Positions 18,966 through 29,691 of a DNA stretch of 64,000 nucleotides are shown piece by piece (the stretch's first letter is position 1; each line of letters opens with the position of its first letter). Origin of the DNA: Pseudomonas pharyngis (lineage in GTDB: Bacteria; Pseudomonadota; Gammaproteobacteria; Pseudomonadales; Pseudomonadaceae); NCBI RefSeq assembly GCF_021602345.1, contig NZ_BQID01000003.1, forward strand, positions 372,001 to 436,000. The letters are read 5' to 3'. The position numbers and the translations under genes were made by a program. The notes below the pieces were generated by a model. That model was not told the origin of the DNA. It ran no database searches and saw only the letters and a list, made by a program, of their open reading frames with translations.

Positions 18966-20492
18966 ATGACTACCACGCCTAAACCTTTGGTCCTGATGAT
19001 TCTCGACGGCTTCGGTCACAGCGACAGCCCCGAATCCAACGCCGTCTATGCGGCCAAAAAGCCTGTGCTGGATCGCCTGTGGGCCACCGTGCCGAACGGC
19101 TTGATCTCGGGCAGCGGCATGGACGTCGGTCTGCCGGACGGCCAGATGGGCAACTCTGAAGTCGGCCACATGAACCTCGGCGCCGGGCGCGTGGTGTATC
19201 AGGACTTCACGCGCGTGACCAAAGCGATCCGCGACGGCGAGTTCTTCGAGAACCCGACCATCTGCGCCGCCGTGGACAAGGCCGTGGCCGCCGGCAAGGC
19301 CGTGCACTTCATGGGCCTGCTGTCGGATGGCGGCGTTCACAGCCACCAGGATCACCTGATCGCCATGGCCGAACTGGCCTTCAAGCGCGGCGCCGAAAAG
19401 ATCTACCTGCACGCCTTCCTCGACGGCCGTGACACGCCGCCGAAAAGCGCCGCCTCGTCGATCGAACTGCTCGACGCGACCTTCCAGGCCCTCGGCAAGG
19501 GACGCATCGCCAGCCTGATCGGCCGCTATTACGCCATGGACCGCGACAACCGCTGGGATCGCGTGGCCCAGGCCTACAATCTGATCGTTGACGGCAAGGG
19601 AGAATTCAACGCCGCCACCGCCCAGGAAGGTCTGGAAGCCGCTTACGCCCGTGGCGAGAGCGACGAATTCGTCAAAGCCACCAGCATCGGTGAGCCGGTG
19701 AAAGTCGAAGACGGCGATGCCGTGGTGTTCATGAACTTCCGCGCCGACCGCGCCCGCGAGCTGAGCCGCGTGTTTGTCGAAGACGGTTTCAAGGAATTCG
19801 AGCGCGCACGCCAGCCAAAAGTGCAGTACGTGGGCCTGACCCAGTACGCCGCCAGCATCCCGGCACCCGCAGCCTTTGCCCCCGGCAGCCTGGAAAACGT
19901 GCTCGGCGACTATCTGGCGAAAAACGGCAAGACCCAGCTGCGCATCGCCGAAACCGAGAAGTACGCCCACGTCACCTTCTTCTTCTCCGGCGGTCGCGAA
20001 GAACCGTTCCCGGGCGAAGAACGCATCCTGATCCCGTCGCCGAAAGTCGCCACGTATGACTTGCAGCCGGAAATGAGCGCACCGGAAGTCACTGATCGCA
20101 TCGTCGAGGCCATCGAGAACCAGCGCTACGACGTGATCGTGGTCAACTACGCCAACGGCGACATGGTCGGCCACAGCGGCGTGTTCGAAGCCGCTGTGAA
20201 AGCCGTGGAATGCCTGGACACCTGCGTCGGCCGCATCGTCGAGGCACTGGAAAAGGTCGGCGGCGAAGCACTGATCACCGCCGACCACGGCAACGTCGAG
20301 CAGATGGCCGACGAATCCACCGGTCAGGCACACACTGCACACACCACCGAGCCGGTGCCGTTCATCTATGTCGGCAAGCGTGACCTGAAAGTCCGCGAAG
20401 GTGGTGTGCTGGCGGACGTGGCGCCGACCATGCTGAAACTGCTGGGCCTGGAAAAACCGGCGGAAATGACTGGCACTTCGATTCTGGTCTGA
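18966..20492 (+). CDS. gpmI: 2,3-bisphosphoglycerate-independent phosphoglycerate mutase
   Basis: 508 aa from the ATG at 18966 ([17 protein letters not shown]); a GTG three codons earlier is the only alternative. An alkaline-phosphatase-fold enzyme with two Mn ions. The catalytic serine is in [16 protein letters not shown]; metal ligands are in the N-terminal LDGFG, the [12 protein letters not shown] region, and the C-terminal [10 protein letters not shown] and [12 protein letters not shown]. It interconverts 3- and 2-phosphoglycerate. Confidence 0.98.
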   Translation: MTTTPKPLVLMILDGFGHSDSPESNAVYAAKKPVLDRLWATVPNGLISGSGMDVGLPDGQMGNSEVGHMNLGAGRVVYQDFTRVTKAIRDGEFFENPTICAAVDKAVAAGKAVHFMGLLSDGGVHSHQDHLIAMAELAFKRGAEKIYLHAFLDGRDTPPKSAASSIELLDATFQALGKGRIASLIGRYYAMDRDNRWDRVAQAYNLIVDGKGEFNAATAQEGLEAAYARGESDEFVKATSIGEPVKVEDGDAVVFMNFRADRARELSRVFVEDGFKEFERARQPKVQYVGLTQYAASIPAPAAFAPGSLENVLGDYLAKNGKTQLRIAETEKYAHVTFFFSGGREEPFPGEERILIPSPKVATYDLQPEMSAPEVTDRIVEAIENQRYDVIVVNYANGDMVGHSGVFEAAVKAVECLDTCVGRIVEALEKVGGEALITADHGNVEQMADESTGQAHTAHTTEPVPFIYVGKRDLKVREGGVLADVAPTMLKLLGLEKPAEMTGTSILV

Positions 20493-20537
20493 TATCAAAA
20501 ACGCCCTGTAATCAGCCTGAAACGGCTTTTTATGACG

Positions 20538-20574
20538 AACGCCTCAAAGCAGTTGGCTTTGAGGCGTTTTTTTT
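20538..20574 (+). terminator. Rho-independent terminator of gpmI
   Basis: AACGCCTCAAAG, an 8-base loop, and CTTTGAGGCGTT followed by a run of T. Confidence 0.94.
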
Positions 20575-20628
20575 GCCGCGTCGGGCGGGCATACTAGGCC
20601 GTCCCTTACCCTGGTGCCGCCCGCCTCT

Positions 20629-21915
20629 ATGCTTCGCGTCCTGATCGCCCTCGCTCTGACATGCCTGCTCCAACCGGCCTTCGCGGATGAGCGCGCGCAA
20701 ACCCAACAGCAACTGGACGCCACGCGCCAGGACATTGCCGAGCTGAAAAAACTGCTGGGCAAGCTCCAGGAGGAAAAATCCGGGGTACAAAAGGAGCTCA
20801 AGGGCACCGAAACCGAGATGGGCAAGCTTGAGAAGCAGGTCGAAGCCCTGCAGAAAGAGCTGAAGAAGAGCGAGTCCGAGCTGCAGCGGCTCGATGCGGA
20901 GAAAAAAAAACTCCAGAGCGCGCGCACTGAACAGCAGCGACTGATCGCCATCCAGGCCCGCGCCGCCTACCAGAACGGTCGCCAGGAATACCTCAAGCTG
21001 CTGCTCAACCAGCAGAATCCCGAGAAATTCGCCCGCACCCTCACCTATTACGACTATCTGAGCCAGGCTCGCCTGGAGCAGCTTAAAAGCTTCAACGAAA
21101 CCCTGCGCCAACTGGCCAATGTCGAAAAGGACATCGGCTTGCAGCAAGCACAGCTGCTGGTACAGCAAAACGATCTCGACACTCGGCGCGAAGCGCTCGA
21201 CAAGGTCCGCAAGGAGCGCCAGCAGGCCCTTGCCAAGCTCAATGACGACGTGAAAGCCCGAGACCAGAAACTGGCCGCCCGCGAGCAGGATCAGGCAGAC
21301 CTGTCTAAAGTCCTTAAAACCATTGAAGAAACCCTGGCCCGCCAGGCTCGTGAGGCAGAAGAAGCGCGACAGAAAGCGCTCATCGCCCAGCAGGAAGCCG
21401 AAAAAAAGCGCTTGCGTGAGGCCGAGGCGGAAAACTCCGACGCCCCACGCAAACCGGTCAGATCGACACCCGGCGCTCTGGTGTCCAGCGGCGGCGAGAC
21501 CTTCGGTGGCCCTTTTGCATCAAGTCGGGGAAAACTTCCATGGCCGGTTGATGGTCGACTGCTGGCACGCTTCGGCGAAACCCGTGGCGACGATGCCCGC
21601 ACCAAGTGGGACGGCGTGATGATCAGCGCCTCCGCCGGCAGCCAGGTGCATGCCGTACACGGCGGGCGCGTGGTGTTTGCCGACTGGCTGCGCGGCGCCG
21701 GGCTGCTGGTGATCCTCGATCACGGCAACGGTTTTCTGAGTCTTTACGGTCACAACCAGACGCTACTGAAGTCGGCAGGTGACGTGGTAAAAGCCGGTGA
21801 GTCCATCTCCACTGTGGGTAACAGTGGCGGCCAGGACACACCAGCGCTGTATTTCGCAATTCGTCAGCAGGGTCACCCGAGTGATCCGGCGCAATGGTGC
21901 CGTGCGCAAGGATAA
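20629..21915 (+). CDS. envC: EnvC-like murein hydrolase activator (LytM domain)
   Basis: 428 aa from the ATG at 20629; an in-frame GTG lies five codons earlier. Signal peptide MLRVLIALALTCLLQPAFA, then a long coiled coil (about residues 25-240, rich in QQQLDATRQDIAELKK-type heptads), then a C-terminal M23/LytM domain. The metal-binding residues are degenerate: the HxGxD position reads TKWDGV and the HxH position reads ALYFAI. As in EnvC, it should activate amidases rather than cut peptidoglycan itself. ctpA follows 31 bp downstream. Confidence 0.93.
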   Translation: MLRVLIALALTCLLQPAFADERAQTQQQLDATRQDIAELKKLLGKLQEEKSGVQKELKGTETEMGKLEKQVEALQKELKKSESELQRLDAEKKKLQSARTEQQRLIAIQARAAYQNGRQEYLKLLLNQQNPEKFARTLTYYDYLSQARLEQLKSFNETLRQLANVEKDIGLQQAQLLVQQNDLDTRREALDKVRKERQQALAKLNDDVKARDQKLAAREQDQADLSKVLKTIEETLARQAREAEEARQKALIAQQEAEKKRLREAEAENSDAPRKPVRSTPGALVSSGGETFGGPFASSRGKLPWPVDGRLLARFGETRGDDARTKWDGVMISASAGSQVHAVHGGRVVFADWLRGAGLLVILDHGNGFLSLYGHNQTLLKSAGDVVKAGESISTVGNSGGQDTPALYFAIRQQGHPSDPAQWCRAQG

Positions 21916-21946
21916 GCACGCCATCTAATTCAGGAGTTCGTTCGAC

Positions 21947-23266
21947 ATGCTGCATTTGTCCCGCCTTACCTCGCTGGCCCTGACGATCGCCCTGGTGATC
22001 GGCGCGCCTCTGGCGTTTGCCGCTCAACCGGCTCCGGCCGTCGCTCCGGCAGGTACTGCCGCGACTTCCAAGGCGCCGTTGCCGCTGGAAGAGCTGCGCA
22101 CCTTTGCCGAGGTCATGGACCGGATCAAGGCCGCCTATGTCGAGCCGGTGGACGACAAGACCCTGCTGGAAAACGCGATCAAGGGCATGCTCAGCAACCT
22201 TGATCCGCACTCCGCCTACCTGGGCCCTGAAGACTTCGCCGAGTTGCAGGAAAGCACCAGCGGTGAGTTCGGTGGTCTGGGCATCGAGGTCGGCGCCGAA
22301 GACGGCTTCATCAAGGTCGTGTCGCCAATCGACGACACCCCGGCGTCGAAGGCCGGCATCCAGGCCGGCGACTTCATCGTCAAGATCAACGGGGCGCCGA
22401 CCCGCGGCCAGACCATGACCGAAGCCGTGGACAAGATGCGCGGCAAGATCGGCCAGAAGATCACCCTGACCCTGGTGCGCGACGGCGGCACGCCGTTCGA
22501 CGTGACCCTCGCCCGCGCGGTGATTCAGGTGAAGAGCGTCAAGGCACAGCTGCTCGAATCCGGCTATGGCCTGATCCGCATCACCCAGTTCCAGGTCAAG
22601 ACCGGCGAGGAGGTCTCCAAGGCCCTGGCCAAGCTGCGCAAGGACAACGGCAAGAAGCTCAACGGCATCATCCTCGACCTGCGCAACAACCCGGGTGGTG
22701 TGCTGCAAGCGGCGGTGGAAGTGGTCGATCACTTCATCACCAAAGGCCTGATCGTCTACACCAAGGGCCGAATCGCCAATTCCGAACTGCGCTTCTCCGC
22801 CACCGGCAAGGATGAAAGCGAAGCGGTGCCGATGGTCGTGCTGATCAACGGTGGCAGTGCCTCAGCTTCGGAAATCGTCGCCGGCGCCCTGCAGGATCAG
22901 AAACGCGCCGTGGTCATGGGTACCACCAGTTTCGGCAAGGGCTCGGTGCAGACCGTGCTGCCGCTGAACAACGACCGCGCGCTGAAGATCACCACGGCGC
23001 TGTACTTCACGCCGAACGGCCGCTCGATCCAGGCCCAGGGCATCGTCCCGGACATCGAAGTGCGCCGCGCCAAGATCACCAACGAGGCGGACAGCGACTA
23101 CTTCAAGGAAGCCGACCTGCAAGGTCATCTGGGCAACGGTAACGGCGGCGCGGACAAACCGACCGGCTCCGGCGGCAAGGCCAAGGCGATGCCGCAGGAT
23201 GATGATTACCAGTTGGCCCAGGCCCTGAGCCTGCTCAAAGGCCTGAGCATCACGTCCGGCCGTTGA
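21947..23266 (+). CDS. ctpA: Carboxy-terminal processing protease (S41)
   Basis: 439 aa. Signal peptide (SLALTIALVIGAPLAFA), an N-terminal S41 cap with the YLGPEDFAELQESTSGEFGG block, a PDZ domain around residues 95-180 (GIEVGAEDGFIKVVSPIDD...GIQAGD), then the protease core. The catalytic serine is in GGSASASEIVAGALQDQ and the lysine in TTSFGKGSVQ. A periplasmic protease; in P. aeruginosa CtpA degrades peptidoglycan endopeptidases, which fits the envC neighbour. Confidence 0.96.
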   Translation: MLHLSRLTSLALTIALVIGAPLAFAAQPAPAVAPAGTAATSKAPLPLEELRTFAEVMDRIKAAYVEPVDDKTLLENAIKGMLSNLDPHSAYLGPEDFAELQESTSGEFGGLGIEVGAEDGFIKVVSPIDDTPASKAGIQAGDFIVKINGAPTRGQTMTEAVDKMRGKIGQKITLTLVRDGGTPFDVTLARAVIQVKSVKAQLLESGYGLIRITQFQVKTGEEVSKALAKLRKDNGKKLNGIILDLRNNPGGVLQAAVEVVDHFITKGLIVYTKGRIANSELRFSATGKDESEAVPMVVLINGGSASASEIVAGALQDQKRAVVMGTTSFGKGSVQTVLPLNNDRALKITTALYFTPNGRSIQAQGIVPDIEVRRAKITNEADSDYFKEADLQGHLGNGNGGADKPTGSGGKAKAMPQDDDYQLAQALSLLKGLSITSGR

Positions 23267-23268
23267 GG

Positions 23269-24045
23269 ATGTCTTTGCGTTTCCTCTTTGTCCTGCTGTG
23301 CTGTCTGGCGGGTGCTGCTTACGCAGAACCTGCCAGACCCACACCTCAAAAAGCCTACCTGACACTGATCATCGACGACCTGGGGCAGAACCTGCCCCGG
23401 GATCGCCGCGTGCTGGCCCTGCCCGGCCCGGTCACCACAGCGATCATGCCCGACACCCCGCACGCCACCGAATTCGCCCGCGAAGCCCATCGCGCCGGCA
23501 AGGTCGTGATCCTGCACATGCCGATGGACCCGGCCACCGGCCCGTTCGCCTGGCATCCCGAACTGCCCATCGAAGAACTCGAAAAACGGCTGAATGCCGC
23601 GTTCAAAATGGTCCCCTACACCGCCGGAATCAACAACCACATGGGCAGTCGCATGACCGCACAGCCGGTAGCCATGGCGTGGTTGATGGGCGAGTTGCAG
23701 CGCCGCCACAAGTTCTTCGTCGACAGCCGCACCAGCGCGCAGACTGTGGCAGCGCAGCAAGCGCAAAAGATCGATCTGGCGAGTGTTTCGCGGGATGTGT
23801 TTCTCGATGACGAGCGCACAGAAGCGGCGATCCTGACTCAATTGCAGACAGCGATCAGTCTGGCGCACAAACAGGGTTCGGCCGTGATGATCGGGCACCC
23901 TTATCCACAGACGCTGGCAGTGCTGGAGCGGGAACTGCCGAAGCTGAAAGCCCAAGGCATCGAGTGGATCGACATCAAGCAGATGATCAGTGTGCGCAGC
24001 AATCGCGCCACGGCCGCGCATGGCAAAGACGGGATTTATCGGTAA
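23269..24045 (+). CDS. Divergent polysaccharide deacetylase family protein
   Basis: 258 aa from the ATG at 23269, just past the ctpA stop; a TTG two codons earlier is in frame. Signal peptide MSLRFLFVLLCCLAGAAYA, then LTLIIDDLGQNLPRDRRVLAL and VVILHMPMDPATG, the hallmarks of the divergent polysaccharide deacetylase (YibQ/DUF610) family. Periplasmic; the enzyme substrate is unknown. The tight envC-ctpA-this gene arrangement points to a cell-wall role. Confidence 0.93.
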   Translation: MSLRFLFVLLCCLAGAAYAEPARPTPQKAYLTLIIDDLGQNLPRDRRVLALPGPVTTAIMPDTPHATEFAREAHRAGKVVILHMPMDPATGPFAWHPELPIEELEKRLNAAFKMVPYTAGINNHMGSRMTAQPVAMAWLMGELQRRHKFFVDSRTSAQTVAAQQAQKIDLASVSRDVFLDDERTEAAILTQLQTAISLAHKQGSAVMIGHPYPQTLAVLERELPKLKAQGIEWIDIKQMISVRSNRATAAHGKDGIYR

Positions 24046-24161
24046 CAAACCGACACACGCCCATAAATAGTTACCGCCTGACGCCTGCCCTCTTTCCGGA
24101 TAGTCAGACCTGCCACAGGTCTCAACTCTTTCGAGTTGCCATTCAATTATCAGGATTGACT

Positions 24162-25535
24162 ATGACTACCAACGACAATGCTTCATTGCGAGACAGGCCA
24201 ATGGAGCCGATCAGGCTCGACAACCTGCTGATCAACTTCACCAGCGAATTCAACCGTATCTGGAACAGCAACGGCACACGGGCCAGGCCCGCCACCTTCT
24301 GGCGCCCTGCGCCGGCCCCCGATCTTCTGCCGGGATACTTTCCGCTGGGAGACATCCTCATCCCCAACACCACCTCCATCAACGGCGAAATTGTCGCCGC
24401 AGTGGTCTGCGAGGCAACGTTACAAGACGACGGTAACACCAGGGGCAAAGCACTCAGCCGCCCCACCGACTTCGAACTTGTCTGGAAAGAATCCGGATCG
24501 GGAGCCGCCACGCGCACTTCAATCTGGCGCCCGATTGCGCCGCAAGGCTATGTCGCGCTGGGTATGACCTGCTCCAGCGATCACGGCAAACCCTCACTCA
24601 ACGCCATCCGTTGCGTCAGGGCCGATCTGGTCGTTGCTGCCGACCTCGGCGATCTGCTCTGGGATGACAAAGGCAGTGGTGCAAAGCTGAACTTCAGCGC
24701 CTGGAGCATTGATCCCCCGACCGCCGCGGCGGGCGAAATCTGCTTTGCGCCCGGCACCTTCATCGGCGCCCCGAGCCACAACAAACCGGCAACCGGCCCT
24801 TTCGCGTATGCATTACGGATACCGATTCCGGTTCAAGTCAGCGTACCTGCAGAAGCTCCGGTACTGACTGCACACATGAATCCCGAAAGTGCAGTGGCGA
24901 GGGTCACGCAGACTGCCCGCCTGCCGTGGTTTGCAGTCAGGGATTACGCTCAACCCAATGATGGATTTCACCATTCGCGTTACTACGATCTGAAAAGAAC
25001 CGACCAATATGTGCTGGTCGGGTACGGCCGAAATGCCACGGAGCAGGCTCAGTCGATCAAATGGAAAGCGCCAAGAGCGCAAAATGCAGCGGCCATGCGG
25101 CTATTCAATCGCCATACCGCCGTGGAATTCACCAAGGCCTGGCCGGCTGCGATGCCCAGTGATATCCGGGCAACAAAGTTCTCGGCGTGCCTGCCGCGGG
25201 ATTTCACTCACACCGAAACGTCCTCCAGCGAGTGGAGCGAATCAGGCTCTCGGGTCGTCATCGCCATGGCGGCGAAACTCAAATCGGTCGCGGTGTATCA
25301 GATGGAAAGTCACTACGAGCTGGTCCGGGAGGATGGCACTGAAGTCACCGTCCCGCTTGGTTACACCGATGACACCCGCCTGGTCATGAGTGAATACCCG
25401 CCAGAAGCCGTCGAGACAGCAACCCCGATGCCTGTCATGGCGGCAAACCCATCGACAGAAACCATCACGAGCGGCGCCGGCGTTGTTGCGCAATCGTCGC
25501 CGGGCTCGTCGACTGCTACAGATAGCGCCCCATGA
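24162..25535 (+). CDS. Vps62-related (DUF946-like) protein
   Basis: 457 aa from the ATG at 24162; the open frame upstream lies over the previous gene's tail and spacer. It contains repeated Trp-Arg-Pro / Gly-Tyr / Leu-Gly units: ATFWRPAPAPDLLPGYFPLGD near residue 45, TSIWRPIAPQGYVALGM near residue 120, then GEICFAPGTFIGAPSHN. This is the pattern of the fungal/plant Vps62 (DUF946) family, of unknown function. No signal peptide is seen. Its end overlaps the convergent next gene by 20 bp. Confidence 0.7.
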   Translation: MTTNDNASLRDRPMEPIRLDNLLINFTSEFNRIWNSNGTRARPATFWRPAPAPDLLPGYFPLGDILIPNTTSINGEIVAAVVCEATLQDDGNTRGKALSRPTDFELVWKESGSGAATRTSIWRPIAPQGYVALGMTCSSDHGKPSLNAIRCVRADLVVAADLGDLLWDDKGSGAKLNFSAWSIDPPTAAAGEICFAPGTFIGAPSHNKPATGPFAYALRIPIPVQVSVPAEAPVLTAHMNPESAVARVTQTARLPWFAVRDYAQPNDGFHHSRYYDLKRTDQYVLVGYGRNATEQAQSIKWKAPRAQNAAAMRLFNRHTAVEFTKAWPAAMPSDIRATKFSACLPRDFTHTETSSSEWSESGSRVVIAMAAKLKSVAVYQMESHYELVREDGTEVTVPLGYTDDTRLVMSEYPPEAVETATPMPVMAANPSTETITSGAGVVAQSSPGSSTATDSAP

Positions 25536-26271
25536 TTTCGTCGACCACGCCTTCCTTGCGCATCTGATCGAGCGCGGCTTGAAGCTTGGCAACGGCTTCG
25601 TCCGGTACGTCCTTGTTCAGTGCCAGATACAACTCGGCGCTGTTGAAGCGCAGTACGGTTTTCAGCCCGGTCACGCCATCCTGCCGCGCCAGATAGCGTC
25701 CGGCCGGGTCGCCGGTGGCCCACAGGTCGATCTGGCCGCTGACCAGTTTTCTGGCGTTGTCCTGATCGCGCAGCACCACTGCCGGCTTCAGCCCCTGCTT
25801 GGTCAGGGTCTCGGCAATCGCATCGCCCTTGTAGGCGCCAATCTTGTATTTGCGCGCGTCGTTGAGGGTTTCGAGGGTGATCTTGCTGTCGGCCTTGGCC
25901 AGCATGACCCAGTCGTCCGGGCCGATCGGGCCGACCCATTTGAAGAGTTTTTCGCGGTCCGGCAGACGCGCCATGACGAACGCACCGTAACCGGGATTCT
26001 CCAGTGCCAGCTTGTAGACCCGCTCCCAGGGGAAACGCAGGGTCAGGCTGTAAGTGATGCCGGCACGCTTGAACATCTCGCGCACGATGTCCGTGGCGAT
26101 GCCGTTGATGTTTTCGTCCTGAGCGAAATTCTTGCCGTTCTTCGCCATGTTGTACGGCGGGAAGTTTTCGGTGAGGAGCACCAGATCGGTGTCGGGACTT
26201 TCTTCGGCGTGGCCGTTGTTGATCAACAACACAGAGGCACTGGCGAGGGCGAGAAGCAGGCGTTTGATCAT
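25516..26271 (-). CDS. Periplasmic amino-acid-type solute-binding protein
   Basis: 251 aa. Signal peptide MIKRLLLALASASVLLINNGHA. The mature part is a bacterial SBP family 3 fold: VLLTENFPPYNMAKNGK, NGIATDIVREMFKRAGI, YGAFVMARLPDREKLFKWVGPI and a C-terminal DQMRKEGVVDEIMGRYL. No transporter subunits are adjacent, so it may be an orphan binding protein or a sensor-type SBP. Confidence 0.85.
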   Translation of the reverse strand: MIKRLLLALASASVLLINNGHAEESPDTDLVLLTENFPPYNMAKNGKNFAQDENINGIATDIVREMFKRAGITYSLTLRFPWERVYKLALENPGYGAFVMARLPDREKLFKWVGPIGPDDWVMLAKADSKITLETLNDARKYKIGAYKGDAIAETLTKQGLKPAVVLRDQDNARKLVSGQIDLWATGDPAGRYLARQDGVTGLKTVLRFNSAELYLALNKDVPDEAVAKLQAALDQMRKEGVVDEIMGRYL

Positions 26272-26347
26272 GTCGGGCTACCGAAATCCATGGCGTGCCC
26301 AAGAGTGCCTTGGGTACGCCATACTGTCCACTGGCCTGTATGGATGT

Positions 26348-27118
26348 TTAACGCATTACGATGCCGCGATGGGCCATGTAAGCCTTGGCTTCCTGAACGG
26401 TGTATTCGCCGAAGTGGAAAATACTCGCCGCCAGCACCGCACTGGCGTGACCCTCAAGTATGCCGTCAGCCAGATGCTGCAGGTTGCCGACGCCACCGGA
26501 AGCGATCACCGGAATGCCCAGCGCATCGCTGATGGCGCGGGTCACACCGAGGTCGAAGCCGTTTTTCATGCCGTCCTGATCCATGCTGGTCAGGAGGATT
26601 TCACCGGCGCCCAGGCCTTCCATTTTCTTCGCCCACTCGACCGCGTCGAGGCCGGTCGGCTTGCGGCCGCCGTGGGTGAAGATCTCCCAGCGCGGGGTTT
26701 CGCCCGGGCCGGAGACCTTCTTCGCGTCGATGGCGACGACAATGCATTGCGAGCCGAAATGCTGCGCCGCTTCGCCGACGAATTCCGGGTTGAATACGGC
26801 AGCGGTGTTGATCGACACCTTGTCCGCACCGGCGTTGAGCAGGTTGCGGATATCCTGCACGGTCCGCACACCGCCGCCGACGGTCAGCGGGATGAACACC
26901 TGGCTGGCCATGCGCTCGACGGTGTGCAGCGTGGTGTCACGGCCATCGACGCTGGCGGTGATGTCGAGAAAGGTAATCTCGTCGGCACCCTGCTCGTCGT
27001 AGCGACGGGCGATTTCCACCGGATCGCCGGCGTCACGGATGTTTTCGAACTTCACACCTTTGACGACCCGGCCGTTGTCCACGTCCAGGCAAGGGATGAT
27101 GCGTTTGGCCAGCGCCAT
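26348..27118 (-). CDS. hisF: Imidazole glycerol phosphate synthase cyclase subunit
   Basis: 256 aa TIM barrel. N-terminal [16 protein letters not shown] and the second-half [16 protein letters not shown] carry the two catalytic aspartates. It works with HisH to make IGP and AICAR. Last gene of the minus-strand run hisB-hisH-(DUF2164)-hisA-hisF, 9 bp after hisA. Confidence 0.98.
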   Translation of the reverse strand: MALAKRIIPCLDVDNGRVVKGVKFENIRDAGDPVEIARRYDEQGADEITFLDITASVDGRDTTLHTVERMASQVFIPLTVGGGVRTVQDIRNLLNAGADKVSINTAAVFNPEFVGEAAQHFGSQCIVVAIDAKKVSGPGETPRWEIFTHGGRKPTGLDAVEWAKKMEGLGAGEILLTSMDQDGMKNGFDLGVTRAISDALGIPVIASGGVGNLQHLADGILEGHASAVLAASIFHFGEYTVQEAKAYMAHRGIVMR

Positions 27119-27127
27119 GGTCAGTCC

Positions 27128-27865
27128 TCAGCCTTGGTACGAGTCGCAGAAAGCTTGCGCTTCAGCGACGTCGAGAGTGCCTTCGTAAATCGCCCGGCCG
27201 GTGATCGCGCCGATGATGCCCGGTGCCTTGGCGTCGAGCAGCGACTTGATGTCACCCAGGTTGTGAATGCCGCCGGATGCGATCACCGGGATCCTGGTGG
27301 CAGCAGCCAGCGCAGCGGTGAACGGCACGTTGCAGCCCTGCATCATGCCGTCTTTGGCGATGTCGGTATAAACGATCGAGGACACGCCGTCGGCTTCGAA
27401 CTGCCTGGCCAGGTCGATGACTTGTACGGTGCTGATTTCAGCCCAGCCATCGGTGGCGACAAAACCGTCTTTGGCATCCAGACCAACGATGATCTTGCCC
27501 GGAAACGCACGGCAGGCTTCAGCAACGAACGCCGGATCCTTCACCGCTTTGGTGCCGATGATCACGTAGCTGACACCAGCCTTGACGTAGTGCTCGATGG
27601 TTTCCAGCGAACGGATGCCGCCGCCGATCTGGATCGGCAGGGTCGGGTAGCGCTTGGCGATCGCGGTCACCACGTCGCCGTTGACCGGCTGGCCTTCGAA
27701 AGCGCCGTTCAGATCGACCAGATGCAGACGACGGCAGCCGCCCTCCACCCACTTGGCAGCCATGCTCACCGGGTCATCGGAGAACACTGTGGAATCTTCC
27801 ATGCGGCCCTGGCGCAGACGTACGCAGGCACCGTCTTTGAGATCGATAGCGGGAATAATCAGCAT
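27128..27865 (-). CDS. hisA: ProFAR isomerase
   Basis: 245 aa from the ATG at 27865 ([20 protein letters not shown]). The earlier TTG at 27880 would add five residues. A TIM barrel homologous to HisF with the catalytic Asp in PAIDLKDG and the second Asp in [13 protein letters not shown]. Histidine pathway step 4. Confidence 0.98.
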   Translation of the reverse strand: MLIIPAIDLKDGACVRLRQGRMEDSTVFSDDPVSMAAKWVEGGCRRLHLVDLNGAFEGQPVNGDVVTAIAKRYPTLPIQIGGGIRSLETIEHYVKAGVSYVIIGTKAVKDPAFVAEACRAFPGKIIVGLDAKDGFVATDGWAEISTVQVIDLARQFEADGVSSIVYTDIAKDGMMQGCNVPFTAALAAATRIPVIASGGIHNLGDIKSLLDAKAPGIIGAITGRAIYEGTLDVAEAQAFCDSYQG

Positions 27866-27907
27866 CTGGCAAACCTTCAAATTTGAATGTTCAGCTTGGC
27901 TCGGAAA

Positions 27908-28168
27908 TCAGTTTTTCTCGAGCGCCCACAGGTCGCTTTCGATGCTTTCAAACCGCTCCTTGAGGTGGGTCTGCACATCGAAAATCGCCCTGTTGTAATA
28001 GTGCGGAGCAATTTCGCGGGTAAACAGCTCAAGAATTTCCGCCGCCTCGAACGAACCCAGGTCCAGTTCGAAACGATCCTCCATGAACCGCTGAATCTTG
28101 CGGTTGGCCTCGTTCTCCTGCTCGGGAGTGAGGGTCAGAATCGGCGGCTTGGATTTCTTGACGGCCAT
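27908..28168 (-). CDS. DUF2164 family protein
   Basis: 86 aa, charged and predicted helical (TPEQENEANRKIQRFMEDRF, IAPHYYNRAIFDVQTHL), matching the small DUF2164 family. It lies one base after hisH and 42 bp before hisA, so it is cotranscribed with the his genes. Function unknown. Confidence 0.87.
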   Translation of the reverse strand: MAVKKSKPPILTLTPEQENEANRKIQRFMEDRFELDLGSFEAAEILELFTREIAPHYYNRAIFDVQTHLKERFESIESDLWALEKN

Positions 28169-28807
28169 TTACCAGCGACCGTCCCACGCTGCGAAGTTCT
28201 GCAGCAATTGCAGGCCATGGGTATGGCTCTTCTCCGGGTGGAACTGCACGGCGAAACGCGAACCTTCGGCCAGTGCCGCAGCGAAATCGACGCCGTAATG
28301 ACCGCTGCCGACCACCTGCCGCGGGTTGCCGGCGGCGATGTAGTAGCTGTGCACGAAGTAGAAACGCGCCAGGTCCGGAATGTTGTGCCACAGCGGGTGA
28401 TCCACCGCATGCTTCACTTCGTTCCAGCCCATGTGCGGGACTTTCAGGTGCTCGCCGTCTTCATGCAGGTCTTTGCCGAAGAACTTCACCGCGCCCGGGA
28501 ACAGGCCGATGCAGTCGACGCCGTCGTTTTCTTCGCTGGAGTCGAGCAAGGCTTGCATGCCGACGCAGATGCCGAGGAACGGACGGTCCTGGCTGACCTC
28601 ACGTACCAGCGAATCGAAACCGAGGCGACGGATCTCCGCCATGCAATCGCGAATCGCACCGACACCGGGGAATACCACACGGTCAGCTTCGCGGATCACT
28701 GCCGCATCGCTGGTGATCAGCACCTTGCCGGCACCGACATGCTCGAGAGCCTTGGCCACCGAGTGCAGGTTGCCCATGCCGTAATCGATAACTGCAACCG
28801 TCTGCAT
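28169..28807 (-). CDS. hisH: Imidazole glycerol phosphate synthase glutaminase subunit
   Basis: 212 aa class I glutamine amidotransferase. Nucleophile Cys in [12 protein letters not shown], catalytic His and Glu in [14 protein letters not shown]. It supplies ammonia to HisF. It overlaps the stop of hisB by one base. Confidence 0.98.
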   Translation of the reverse strand: MQTVAVIDYGMGNLHSVAKALEHVGAGKVLITSDAAVIREADRVVFPGVGAIRDCMAEIRRLGFDSLVREVSQDRPFLGICVGMQALLDSSEENDGVDCIGLFPGAVKFFGKDLHEDGEHLKVPHMGWNEVKHAVDHPLWHNIPDLARFYFVHSYYIAAGNPRQVVGSGHYGVDFAAALAEGSRFAVQFHPEKSHTHGLQLLQNFAAWDGRW

Positions 28808-29400
28808 TACAGGACGCCTTTGGTCGAAGGCATCTGGCCGGCCATGCGCTCGTCCAGCTCGACGGCCATGCGCAGCGCGCGGCCGAAAGCCTTGAACACG
28901 GTTTCGATCTGGTGGTGAGTGTTGGTGCCGCGCAGGTTGTCGATGTGCAGGCTGACCAGCGCGTGGTTGACGAAGCCCTGGAAGAATTCCTGGAACAGGT
29001 CGACGTCGAAGCCGCCAACGGTGGCGCGGGTGTACGGCACGTGCATCTGCAGACCCGGACGGCCGGAGAAGTCGATCACCACGCGCGACAGCGCTTCATC
29101 GAGCGGCACGTAGGCGTGGCCGTAGCGACGGATGCCTTTCTTGTCGCCAATGGCTTGCGCGAAGGCCTGGCCGAGGGTGATACCGACGTCTTCCACCGTG
29201 TGGTGGTCGTCGATATGCAGATCGCCCTTGCATTGGATATCCAGGTCGATCAGCCCGTGACGGGCGATCTGATCCAGCATGTGCTCAAGAAAAGGAACAC
29301 CGATATCGAATCGGGCCTTTCCGGTGCCATCAAGGTTGATCGAGGCTTTGATCTGGGTTTCCAGAGTGTCGCGCTCGACAGACGCCTTACGTTCGGCCAT
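28807..29400 (-). CDS. hisB: Imidazoleglycerol-phosphate dehydratase
   Basis: 197 aa from the ATG at 29400; a GTG one codon earlier is in frame. The Mn-binding histidines are in [36 protein letters not shown] and [18 protein letters not shown]. This is the monofunctional form without the phosphatase domain. First gene of the his run. Confidence 0.98.
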   Translation of the reverse strand: MAERKASVERDTLETQIKASINLDGTGKARFDIGVPFLEHMLDQIARHGLIDLDIQCKGDLHIDDHHTVEDVGITLGQAFAQAIGDKKGIRRYGHAYVPLDEALSRVVIDFSGRPGLQMHVPYTRATVGGFDVDLFQEFFQGFVNHALVSLHIDNLRGTNTHHQIETVFKAFGRALRMAVELDERMAGQMPSTKGVL

Positions 29401-29556
29401 CACCAGCTCCGCAAAATCATTGGGCGAAAAAGGCAGCCATTATAGGGGCGCGGGGCCGAAACAGAAACACGATAGGTGGAATGACTGACGGATAGAACCC
29501 CGTGCTGTCGGGGATAGACATGTCCATACAAGCCATTTCGGACAGCCCAAAACAAC

Positions 29557-29646
29557 TGTGGGAGCGAGCCTGCTCGCGATGAGGGTCGTACATTCAACAT
29601 CACTGTCGACTGTCAGACCGCTATCGCGAGCAGGCTCGCTCCCACA
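29557..29646. repeat. REPIN (two inverted REP sequences)
   Basis: TGTGGGAGCGAGCCTGCTCG and its reverse complement form the ends of a 90-bp element, the same length as the one at 17488 but of a variant class (GAGCCTG instead of GGGCTTG). It lies between hisB and the transporter. Confidence 0.95.
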
Positions 29647-29691
29647 GGATTTGGCGCTGACCTGAAGATTTTCAGGCCAGCGCTTGGCTAC